Translations under genes and position numbers: made by a program
The notes under the pieces: model-generated
The model's database searches: none
The model's input: the letters and a program-made list of their open reading frames with translations, nothing else
What the model was told of the DNA's origin: nothing
In this document: positions 1-7,811 of the stretch, piece after piece
How positions within the stretch are numbered: position 1 is the stretch's first letter
How the letters are laid out: each line of letters opens with the position of its first letter
Assembly: GCA_044349205.1 (NCBI GenBank)
Contig: JBIKRJ010000043.1
Location: 1-14,048, forward strand
DNA: 14,048 nucleotides
Source of the DNA: UBA9547 sp044349205
GTDB taxonomy: Bacteria; Bacteroidota; Bacteroidia; Cytophagales; UBA9547
Reading direction: 5' to 3'

Positions 1-7
1 TTTTTTA

Positions 8-1762
8 ATGATGGAACTATCCTCTTTTTCTAAAATAGACTCTGCTACCCAAAATCGTATCAACACTTGGCTAAATGGTAGTTACGACGACGCCACCAAA
101 AATGAAATTCGCCAATTGATAACCGACGGTAAAGAAGACGAGCTAATCGATTCTTTTTACAAAGAACTTGAGTTTGGAACAGGAGGTCTTAGGGGCATCA
201 TGGGAGTTGGTTCCAACAAAATGAACAAGTACACTATAGGAACAGCCACCCAAGGCTTGGCCAACTATTTGAAAAAATGCTTTCCTAATGAAGAGATAAA
301 AGTTGCTTTGGCACACGACTCACGCAACAATTCCGATTATTTTACCCAAATCACTGCCGACGTTTTTTCTGCCAATGGCATTAAAGTGTATCAATTCAGC
401 GCATTGCGCCCTACGCCTTTACTTTCTTATACCATTCGCAAACTAAAATGCCACAGCGGTGTTGTAGTCACTGCCTCGCACAATCCAAAAGAATACAATG
501 GTTACAAAGCCTATTGGAATGATGGGGCACAAATGATAGCGCCACACGACACAAACGTGATAAATGAGGTAAACGAGATAAAAGACATAAAAGAAGTAAA
601 ATTCAATGCCAATCCAGCGCTGATAGAGCGCATCGATACTGAATTGGACCAAGCATATATACGCGATGTAAAAGCCATTTCGGTGAATCCAGCGGCCATT
701 CGTCGTCAAAAAGAAATGAAAATTGTGTTCACGCCCATACATGGGACTGGCATCACATTGGTACCCGATTTGCTGCTAGAGTTTGGATTTGAAAACGTAA
801 CTGTTGTCAAAGAGCAAAGTGAGCCAAACGGCAATTTCCCCACTGTGGTATATCCAAATCCCGAAGAAGGCGACGCGCTATCTTTAGCCATACAAAAAGC
901 AAAAGAAATAGACGCCGAAATTGTGATGGCCACCGACCCTGACGCCGACCGTGTGGGTATTGCTGTAAAAGACAACAAGGGCGAATGGATACTTTTGAAT
1001 GGCAACCAAACGGGCAGCTTGTTGCTTTATTACCTCATAAACGCATGGAGAGAAGCGGGCAAACTGAATGGCAAGCAATTTATTTGCAAAACCATTGTGA
1101 CCTCTTACATCATGGATTCTATAGCTGAAGCCAATGGCGTAAAATGCTATAATGTACTTACCGGCTTCAAGTTTATTGCCGACCTTATCAAACAACTAGA
1201 AGGAAAAGAAACCTTTATAGCAGGAGGCGAAGAAAGCTATGGGTATCTAGTGGGCGACTTTGTGCGTGACAAAGATGCTGTCTCCTCTTGTGCCTTTATT
1301 GCCGAAATGGCGGCCTACTACAAAGACAAAGGCAAATCGCTGTACGAAGTACTTCAAGATGTATATGTAAGGCATGGCTTCTACAAAGAAAAACTCATTT
1401 CCATCACTAAAAAAGGGAAATCGGGAGCCGATGAAATCAAACAAATGATGAAAGACCTGCGTGCAAATCCGCCAAAAACACTAGGCGGCGCACGGTTGGT
1501 GAAACTAATGGACTATGAAATGCAAACCGAAACCGATTTGCTGGTTGGTACTAAAAAACCCATTCATCTGCCAAAATCAGATGTGCTACAGTTTGTGATG
1601 GAAGACGGCAGCAAAGCATCGGCACGACCATCGGGTACTGAACCTAAAATCAAGTTCTATTTTAGTGTAAAGGAACATTTAGCTTCTGCTAACCAATATG
1701 AAGAAGTTTCAAAAAAATGCGATGAAAAGATTGAGCAAACGATAAAGGATTTGGGATTTTGA
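8..1762 (+). CDS. Alpha-D-phosphohexomutase (phosphoglucomutase/phosphomannomutase)
   Basis: This cytoplasmic enzyme should interconvert hexose-1-phosphate and hexose-6-phosphate through a phosphoserine intermediate, feeding glycogen, nucleotide-sugar and envelope glycan synthesis. All four family signatures are visible in the 584 aa. The catalytic serine loop TASHNP is at 155-160 (Ser157) and the Mg-binding loop DPDADR at 310-315 (Asp310, 312, 314). The sugar-specificity loop GGEESYG is at 406-412 and the phosphate-binding loop RPSGTEPK at 540-547. The length fits the long PgcA-type bacterial enzymes rather than the roughly 460-aa AlgC/GlmM type. The start is ambiguous by one codon (ATGATG at 8 and 11), and only 7 bp upstream are visible, so no promoter can be judged. 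It is followed 40 bp later by a same-strand secreted-protein gene. Glucose versus mannose preference cannot be read from the sequence. Confidence 0.95.
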   Translation: MMELSSFSKIDSATQNRINTWLNGSYDDATKNEIRQLITDGKEDELIDSFYKELEFGTGGLRGIMGVGSNKMNKYTIGTATQGLANYLKKCFPNEEIKVALAHDSRNNSDYFTQITADVFSANGIKVYQFSALRPTPLLSYTIRKLKCHSGVVVTASHNPKEYNGYKAYWNDGAQMIAPHDTNVINEVNEIKDIKEVKFNANPALIERIDTELDQAYIRDVKAISVNPAAIRRQKEMKIVFTPIHGTGITLVPDLLLEFGFENVTVVKEQSEPNGNFPTVVYPNPEEGDALSLAIQKAKEIDAEIVMATDPDADRVGIAVKDNKGEWILLNGNQTGSLLLYYLINAWREAGKLNGKQFICKTIVTSYIMDSIAEANGVKCYNVLTGFKFIADLIKQLEGKETFIAGGEESYGYLVGDFVRDKDAVSSCAFIAEMAAYYKDKGKSLYEVLQDVYVRHGFYKEKLISITKKGKSGADEIKQMMKDLRANPPKTLGGARLVKLMDYEMQTETDLLVGTKKPIHLPKSDVLQFVMEDGSKASARPSGTEPKIKFYFSVKEHLASANQYEEVSKKCDEKIEQTIKDLGF

Positions 1763-1802
1763 AAATCGCATCGTTTAAATTGTTTTTTTACAAACAAAAA
1801 CT

Positions 1803-4622
1803 ATGATTTTTCGAGGTCTTGCCCTGCTTTTCTTGGCATTCTGTTTCAACTCTCAAAAAACTTATTGTCAGCCATTTGGCGGCCACCCTTTCAGTCAAAA
1901 ATGGAAACAGATTAATACCGACACGGTACGCATCATATTTGCAACTGGCTTCGAAAAACAAGCCAGCCGAATAGCGCGAATTGAACATGCTTTGGCCGCA
2001 AACTCCTCGCTTTCACTTGGAAAAAAATTTCGAAAAATAAACATCGTGCTCCAAAACCGCACCATGGAAGCCAATGGATATGTGGGGCTTGCACCTTTTC
2101 GATCCGAATTTTACACCACACCGCCACAAAATGCACACTTGCTTGGGTCTTTATCATGGCTCGATTTATTGGCTTTGCACGAATACCGCCATGTGCAACA
2201 AGACCTAAATTTCAATAAGGGTTGGAACAGGGCTTTGTACTATTTAAGTGGTGAAATGGGTTGGGCGTTGGGGAATAACCTTGCTATACCAAATTGGTTT
2301 TTTGAAGGCGATGCAGTACTAAACGAAACTCGATTTACAAAACAAGGACGTGGCCGCTTGCCCGCATTTTATAATGAATACAGGGCTTTGTTTATCGACA
2401 AAGTTCGGTATTCCTATGCCAAAACCCGTAATGGTTCTTTCAAAGATTTTGTGCCCGACCACTACAAATTTGGGTATTTGATGTGCCTTCAGGCCAACGA
2501 AAAATTCGGTGAGGAGGTGTGGAAGAATACTACCCAAAACACCTTTTGCAGGCTGCCTCTGTATCCTTTTTCAAGAGCATTGAAGAAAAATACGGGAATT
2601 ACCACCAAAAAACTTTACGTAGAAACACTCGACAATTTCGACCAAAAAAGCGTTGCACAACTAGCCAAACCTGACGACAACGAAATTTTAAACAAAACAC
2701 AAAAGAAAAATTTCACCCATTACCAATACCCCTATTTTTTTTCCGACTCAACTGTGTTGGCACTTAAAAAAGCATTCAACCAAATACCCACCTTAGTGCT
2801 TATAGACGGGGAAAAAGAAGAAAAAATCAGTCCACAAGGCTATACCCAACACGATTACATTTCGTACCGAAATGGCTATGCTACTTGGACAGAAAGCAGT
2901 TTTCACCCTAGATGGGGCTGGCGGAACTATTCCGACATAGTGTCACTAGACCTAAAAACGAAAGAAAAACAGCGCATCACGCACCGCACTAAACTTTTCG
3001 CCCCCGATATTTCACCTAACAATATGCAATTTGCTGCAGTGGAAATAGACGAATTGCAAAATAATCGCTTGGTAATTGTAGAAAAACTTTCTGGTAAAAT
3101 TGAAAATCGATTGCCCAACCCTGGAAATCTTTATTATTCCTTTCCGAAATGGGACGAAACAGGAAAATATATTTATGTATCTGCTAGAAACGAGAAAGGA
3201 CTTTCGGCGATAATGAAAATAGAGGTGGGAAGCGGAAAAAGAGACACGATTGTCCCTTTTCTAAACCAACCTATCGGTCAATTGAGCATTGCTGGAAAAT
3301 ATGTAGTGTACACTGCTGCTTATCAGGGCTTTGACAACTTACACGCTTACAACACTGAAACAAGGAAATATTACCAAATTAGCCATGGGCTGGTTGGCAA
3401 GTACGAACCTTCGGTTTCTAACAACCAAGATGCTATTATATTTAGCCAATTCACCTCTAAGGGCAACAACTTACATCTTATTCCTTTCGATACTGCCAAA
3501 TGGGAAAACGCTTCGCCTTCTGGTCTGGATGAACTACCGCAGTACCATTCAAAACTTTTTGATCAAAACGGATTCGATTTGCCCTCGAAAGTAGATACTA
3601 CCACCCTGCCTGCCACCCGATACAAGCAAATAAAACACTTGGTTTACTTGCACAGTTGGGGACTTCGCACCAGCCACCCTAGTTATGGCCTTTTTCTTAC
3701 TTCTAAAAACATTTTAAACAATACTGCGATAGAATTGGGCACCGAATACAATGCCAATGAAAACACCTTTCGCCAATCGGGCAATGTGACGTATGGGGGC
3801 TTTTATCCGATGCTAAGTGTTGGGTCACAAAATGGCAATCGTAGCTACTACACTTTCGACTCGACCAGTTTTTCAAAATTTAACGAAACAAGACTTTATG
3901 TGGGTTCTTGGTTGCCTTTAAATTACACCCGAGGCCTTTACAGCAGACAACTAATGCCTTCAGCCTATTATTCATACCGCATTTTGAATGGTGACAAGGC
4001 ACCTGCCAACTACCTGCATACTAGCGAAGTTGGTATATCTTTTTTGAACAGCAGAAAAAAAGCCTACCAGCACATTTTCAGCAGATTAGGTCAGTTTGTC
4101 AAAATAGATTACTTAAATTCTTGGCAAAACGCCAACACATACCAATGGCGCGCCATGAGCGAATTTACTTTTCCGGGTTTAGGTCGCAACCACATATTCT
4201 CAATTCAAGCCGATTACATAAAAGACGGCAATGTCAACTATCGCTTCCAAGACCTCTTTGTGTATCCGCGTGGCTACGGGCGCATGTTACGAAGCGAAAT
4301 GACAAAGATTGCTTTCAACTATCACATGCCCCTATTCTACCCCGACTTTGGCATAGCAGGGATTGTGTACTTCAAGCGAATTAGAACCAATTTATTCTTT
4401 GATTGGAGCGAAGCATACAACCAAAGTCCAAACAAAAAAGAATTTTTAGGACAATACAATTCGGCTGGTGCCGAGCTTATTTTCGACCTCAATTTCTTAA
4501 ACCTATCTCCTAATTTCAGCATATTCGTCAGGTACTCGCACCTTTTAAACGAACGCTACCTAAACAAAGGTCAGGAAAATGGTTTGTGGGAAATTGGTTT
4601 TCCATTGGTTAGGATAGAATAA
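1803..4622 (+). CDS. Secreted metallopeptidase-like / PD40 propeller / outer-membrane barrel protein
   Basis: This is a 939-aa envelope protein with no characterised homologue that I can name. In order it has a signal peptide (1-22, predicted cut TYC|Q). A peptidase-MA-like (gluzincin) region follows at about 30-280, with HEYRH at 126-130, a likely third zinc ligand Glu168 in PNWFFEGD, and a helical stretch KFGYL at 222-226. A beta-propeller-like region spans about 300-600, with PD40/TolB-type blades such as APDISPNN at 400-407 and FPKWDETGKYIYVS at 447-460. The C-terminal part (about 615-939) is rich in alternating aromatic and polar strands and carries PRGY at 822-825, followed by strands like those after the Omp85 RGY motif. 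The final residue is Glu rather than the usual aromatic. My inference is a barrel anchored in the outer membrane with a zinc-protease-like periplasmic or surface domain. The HExxH could be catalytically dead. No Shine-Dalgarno sequence is seen. Confidence 0.75.
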   Translation: MIFRGLALLFLAFCFNSQKTYCQPFGGHPFSQKWKQINTDTVRIIFATGFEKQASRIARIEHALAANSSLSLGKKFRKINIVLQNRTMEANGYVGLAPFRSEFYTTPPQNAHLLGSLSWLDLLALHEYRHVQQDLNFNKGWNRALYYLSGEMGWALGNNLAIPNWFFEGDAVLNETRFTKQGRGRLPAFYNEYRALFIDKVRYSYAKTRNGSFKDFVPDHYKFGYLMCLQANEKFGEEVWKNTTQNTFCRLPLYPFSRALKKNTGITTKKLYVETLDNFDQKSVAQLAKPDDNEILNKTQKKNFTHYQYPYFFSDSTVLALKKAFNQIPTLVLIDGEKEEKISPQGYTQHDYISYRNGYATWTESSFHPRWGWRNYSDIVSLDLKTKEKQRITHRTKLFAPDISPNNMQFAAVEIDELQNNRLVIVEKLSGKIENRLPNPGNLYYSFPKWDETGKYIYVSARNEKGLSAIMKIEVGSGKRDTIVPFLNQPIGQLSIAGKYVVYTAAYQGFDNLHAYNTETRKYYQISHGLVGKYEPSVSNNQDAIIFSQFTSKGNNLHLIPFDTAKWENASPSGLDELPQYHSKLFDQNGFDLPSKVDTTTLPATRYKQIKHLVYLHSWGLRTSHPSYGLFLTSKNILNNTAIELGTEYNANENTFRQSGNVTYGGFYPMLSVGSQNGNRSYYTFDSTSFSKFNETRLYVGSWLPLNYTRGLYSRQLMPSAYYSYRILNGDKAPANYLHTSEVGISFLNSRKKAYQHIFSRLGQFVKIDYLNSWQNANTYQWRAMSEFTFPGLGRNHIFSIQADYIKDGNVNYRFQDLFVYPRGYGRMLRSEMTKIAFNYHMPLFYPDFGIAGIVYFKRIRTNLFFDWSEAYNQSPNKKEFLGQYNSAGAELIFDLNFLNLSPNFSIFVRYSHLLNERYLNKGQENGLWEIGFPLVRIE

Positions 4623-4672
4623 GTACTTATTTTAGCAAATATTTTAAACTGTAACTTTTATAAGCTACTACA

Positions 4673-6679
4673 ATGCTTAAAAAGATTTTCACATTTTTAC
4701 TGTTGGCAGTAGCTTCCAATTGTGTTTTCGCCCAATCCGATGTCGATTCTGTAAAACAAGCCGATGCGATGTATGCGGCTGGAAACAAGCTACAAGCGCT
4801 AAGCCTATACTTGTCGGCTGCAAATCTAAATCCAGAAAACGCGAAAGCTCATTTAATGGCCGGAAAGTGCTATTTGGAAACTAGCAAAAAGGGAAAATCG
4901 GTCGAATTGTTGGAGAAAGCCTACAAATTGGATGCCAAAATATCGCGCGATATTTTGTATCTGATTGGAAAAGGGTATCAGCTCGATGCTAAATTCGACA
5001 AGGCAATTGAAAATTTCAATGCCTACAAAGCAAGCTTAGAAGAAAGTAAAGACAAGAAAAAGCCACAACGTATTCAAAAAGCCGAAAAACACATAGCCGA
5101 ATGTGAGAACGCCAAAACCTTGTATGCCCAAAAAGCCAACGTCAACTTGATTAATTTGGGCGAAATGATCAATTCATCTCATGCCGAATATGCGCCCGTA
5201 CTTTCGGCCGACGAATCTACCCTTTACTTCACATCGCGCCGAGAAGGAAGCACAGGCAATAAGAAAGATGCCGATAAAGAATATTTCGAGGATATTTATG
5301 TAGCAAAAAAAGACAGTAGCGGAAAATGGGGACGACCTGAAAACATTGGTACGGACATCAATACCAATTTCCACGACGCATGCAATGGACTTTCACCCGA
5401 CGGCAAAGAGCTGTATATCACCTGCGAAACACACAAAGGCGATATTTTCAAAAGTACCCAAAACTCCGATGGTAGCTGGTCGAAACCACAAAAAATGGAA
5501 CTCATCAATTCCAAATATGACGAGGCTTCGATTGCTTTTTCGGGTGACGGGAAATTGATGATGTTTTCGAGCGACAGGCCAGGAGGTTTGGGAAAGCTTG
5601 ACCTTTACTACTGTACTAAAGATGAAAATGGCGTGTGGTCTTCGCCACAAAATGCTAGTTACATTTTGAATACCGAATACGACGAAGACAGCCCTTTTTT
5701 AGACCATGAAGGCAAAACCTTGTTTTTCAGCTCGGCTGGCTTCAATACCATGGGCGGTTACGACATCTTCAAAAGTACATTTGAAGACGGCAAATGGACT
5801 GCTCCCGTAAATCTTGGATACCCCATCAACACTACCGACGACGACATTTACTACGTAGAATCGAGTGACGGCCAACGCGGATATTATGCTTCTGTAAGAG
5901 AAGATGGATTTGGAGAAAAAGACTTATATATGGTTTCTAAAGTTAAACCCGACCAAAAATCACCTGCCGATTCAATGACCACTGCCACCGCCGATACCGT
6001 ATCTAAAGTAGAAATAGATTCTTTGGCGCAAAGCAACAACGAAGCCTCTAAAAATTTCAAACCTGTGACCATAAAAGGACGCGTATTCGACAATGAATCT
6101 GGAAAGCCCGTGGAAGCTAAGATTACGCTTTACGATGAAAATGGAAAGAAAATTCAAACGGTGGAAACTAGTGCCGACGGCTATTATTCTTTTGTTTTGA
6201 AAGATAAAAAACATGGCACTTACACCATTGAAACACATCCTGTTGGTTTTGTGAAAAAATCGATTGAGCTTGATATCACGCCTACCGACGAAGAAACCGA
6301 AGATGTGGAAGATTTTGCCCTAGAAAAATATGTAGCAGGCAAAGATTACATCCTACATTATGTCTATTTCGACTTTGACAAATACACGTTAAAATCTGAA
6401 TCAAGAGAAGAATTGATGCGGCTGAAAGACCTACTTACAAGTAAGCCCAAAATGAGAATTGAAATTGGTGGGCACACCGATTTCATCGGATCTTCTGAAT
6501 TCAACCTTGCCCTATCGCAAAAAAGAGCGCAAGCAGTAGTGAATTTCCTAATTCAACAAGGCATTTCTCCCAAACGATTGAAAGCCATTGGATATGGTAA
6601 ATCAAGACCTCTCGCCACCAACGACGACGAAGAAGAGGGCCGTGAACTGAATCGCAGAACAGAGTTCAAAATAAAATAA
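4673..6679 (+). CDS. OmpA-family protein with TPR, PD40 propeller and CRD domains (PorE-like)
   Basis: This is a 668-aa periplasmic or outer-membrane-associated protein. The signal peptide (1-20) has a predicted cut at VFA|Q. TPR-like helices occupy about 25-150. Five PD40 blades cover about 168-425, with motifs such as SADESTLYFTSRR at 178-190, SPDGKELYIT at 241-250 and SGDGKLMMFSSDRP at 290-303. A carboxypeptidase-regulatory-like (CRD) beta-sandwich lies at about 465-540. A C-terminal OmpA peptidoglycan-binding domain (about 560-668) has GGHTDFIG with Asp603 and LSQKRAQ with Arg618, the two diaminopimelate-binding positions. This order matches P. gingivalis PorE (PG1058) of the type IX secretion system, but Bacteroidota carry several paralogues of this layout, so the specific role is inference. 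Cys17 does not sit in a good lipobox (ASNC), so signal peptidase I is favoured. It is 50 bp downstream of the barrel protein gene. Confidence 0.88.
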   Translation: MLKKIFTFLLLAVASNCVFAQSDVDSVKQADAMYAAGNKLQALSLYLSAANLNPENAKAHLMAGKCYLETSKKGKSVELLEKAYKLDAKISRDILYLIGKGYQLDAKFDKAIENFNAYKASLEESKDKKKPQRIQKAEKHIAECENAKTLYAQKANVNLINLGEMINSSHAEYAPVLSADESTLYFTSRREGSTGNKKDADKEYFEDIYVAKKDSSGKWGRPENIGTDINTNFHDACNGLSPDGKELYITCETHKGDIFKSTQNSDGSWSKPQKMELINSKYDEASIAFSGDGKLMMFSSDRPGGLGKLDLYYCTKDENGVWSSPQNASYILNTEYDEDSPFLDHEGKTLFFSSAGFNTMGGYDIFKSTFEDGKWTAPVNLGYPINTTDDDIYYVESSDGQRGYYASVREDGFGEKDLYMVSKVKPDQKSPADSMTTATADTVSKVEIDSLAQSNNEASKNFKPVTIKGRVFDNESGKPVEAKITLYDENGKKIQTVETSADGYYSFVLKDKKHGTYTIETHPVGFVKKSIELDITPTDEETEDVEDFALEKYVAGKDYILHYVYFDFDKYTLKSESREELMRLKDLLTSKPKMRIEIGGHTDFIGSSEFNLALSQKRAQAVVNFLIQQGISPKRLKAIGYGKSRPLATNDDEEEGRELNRRTEFKIK

Positions 6680-6690
6680 GCGTTCAATTT

Positions 6691-7041
6691 ATGAACCAAC
6701 GAAAAATAGCCAATTGGGTAATCTATTGCCTTACAATGGTGGCAGCCTACTTGTTGGTTGAAATTGTGGTGTTTTGGACAAGCCACCATAGCAAATTTAC
6801 ATCTCCCTACAAAGCCACTGCCTTAAAAATGGGAGTCGCGCTTTTGGTGTTTTTTCCTGCCTTTTGGCTTATCGAATCACTAGTGAAAGCCTCAACCAAA
6901 AGGTATACTTCAAAATCAAAAAACAAGGTGGGTATTGGCATTTATGGCGTAATCATTGCTTTTGCCATAGGCTTACTTGTACTATACGGCTACTACTTAA
7001 AAGTGAAATTCAACCTTAATATTTTAGACAAATTGTTTTAA
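6691..7041 (+). CDS. Small inner-membrane protein, three predicted transmembrane helices
   Basis: This is a 116-aa protein that I do not recognise. Three hydrophobic stretches look like membrane helices at about 8-29, 46-65 and 81-103. The loop between the second and third is strongly basic (KASTKRYTSKSKNK, 66-79), which would put that loop in the cytoplasm and the N-terminus outside by the positive-inside rule. It begins 11 bp after the OmpA-family gene and ends 2 bp before the exonuclease gene, so it is probably co-transcribed and translationally coupled with them. No enzymatic motif is visible. Confidence 0.78.
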   Translation: MNQRKIANWVIYCLTMVAAYLLVEIVVFWTSHHSKFTSPYKATALKMGVALLVFFPAFWLIESLVKASTKRYTSKSKNKVGIGIYGVIIAFAIGLLVLYGYYLKVKFNLNILDKLF

Positions 7042-7043
7042 GT

Positions 7044-7760
7044 ATGGATTCCAAACTTAAAAACCTGGCGTTAATAGACATTGAAACGGTTTCGCTCACA
7101 CACGACTTCCAATCTTTGCCTCCCCGAATACAAGAAGCTTGGGCTAAAAAATCGGTCCAACTAGATGCCGAGAAAAAAGATTTCGCCGCCCATTATTTTG
7201 AAAAAGCCGCCATTTACGCCGAATTTGGAAAAGTACTGGTTATTGGAATAGGTTTTTTTCATGAAAATGAACAAAAAGAACTTTGCCTTAGAGTGAAGGC
7301 GCTTACCAATCCCGACGAAAAAACATTGTTGGTCGAATTTTGCCATTTGATGGAAAAGGGGTTTCAGACATCCGATTTGGCACTATGCGCCCACAATGGC
7401 AAAGAATTCGATTTCCCCTACTTGTGCCGCCGAATGTTGGTAAACGGCATTTCGCTACCCGACTATTTGAACATTTCGGGCAAAAAACCCTGGGAAATAC
7501 GCCACCACGACACCTTGGAAATGTGGAAGTTTGGCGACAGAAAAAACTACACTTCTCTAGATTTGCTGGCTGCCATTTTCAATATACCAAGCAGTAAAAA
7601 CGGCATTGACGGTTCTATGGTCAATACCGCCTATTACCTCGAAAATAAGCTCGAAAGCATCGTAGAATATTGCAAACGCGATGTGATAGTATTGGCACAA
7701 TTGTATCTAAAAATGCACAATCTTGCCTTGCCCAAAGAAGAAAACATGTACACGCTGTAA
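7044..7760 (+). CDS. Stand-alone DEDDy 3'-5' exonuclease, PolB-exonuclease-like
   Basis: This 238-aa protein is a predicted DnaQ-fold 3'-5' exonuclease with no polymerase domain attached. ExoI is LIDIET (Asp12, Glu14), ExoII is AHNGKEFDFPYL (116-127, with Asp123), and ExoIII is EYCKRDV (Tyr209, Asp213), so all four acidic residues and the DEDDy tyrosine are present. The spacing and the HNGKxFDxPxL form fit the family of predicted exonucleases related to the PolB exonuclease domain. It should act on DNA or RNA 3' ends in the cytoplasm; the substrate cannot be read from sequence. Its ATG lies 2 bp after the preceding stop codon, which suggests translational coupling to the membrane protein gene. 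Confidence 0.87.
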   Translation: MDSKLKNLALIDIETVSLTHDFQSLPPRIQEAWAKKSVQLDAEKKDFAAHYFEKAAIYAEFGKVLVIGIGFFHENEQKELCLRVKALTNPDEKTLLVEFCHLMEKGFQTSDLALCAHNGKEFDFPYLCRRMLVNGISLPDYLNISGKKPWEIRHHDTLEMWKFGDRKNYTSLDLLAAIFNIPSSKNGIDGSMVNTAYYLENKLESIVEYCKRDVIVLAQLYLKMHNLALPKEENMYTL

Positions 7761-7780
7761 GCATTCTGCGCTAAAAATCG

Positions 7781-7788
7781 CAAATTTG
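7781..7788 (+). promoter_or_regulatory. Weak candidate -7 box upstream of the ABC-F gene
   Basis: The octamer CAAATTTG matches the Bacteroidota -7 consensus TAnnTTTG at all defined positions but the first, and lies 23 bp before the GTG start. I see no convincing -33 TTG at the expected distance. It is also the core of a 10-bp palindrome (GCAAATTTGC, 7780-7789), so the match may be coincidental. Confidence 0.25.
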
Positions 7789-7811
7789 CAGTTCGCTTAA
7801 ATCTCCCTATC

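Noticed and set aside
4653..4660. TAACTTTT as a -7 promoter box before the OmpA-family gene
   Set aside because: It misses the final G of TAnnTTTG, lacks a TTG -33 element and lies in AT-rich DNA; chance match likely.
4673..4735. Lipoprotein signal with Cys17 in the OmpA-family protein
   Set aside because: The residues before Cys17 (ASN) do not make a good lipobox, while VFA|Q fits signal peptidase I and the other secreted proteins here.
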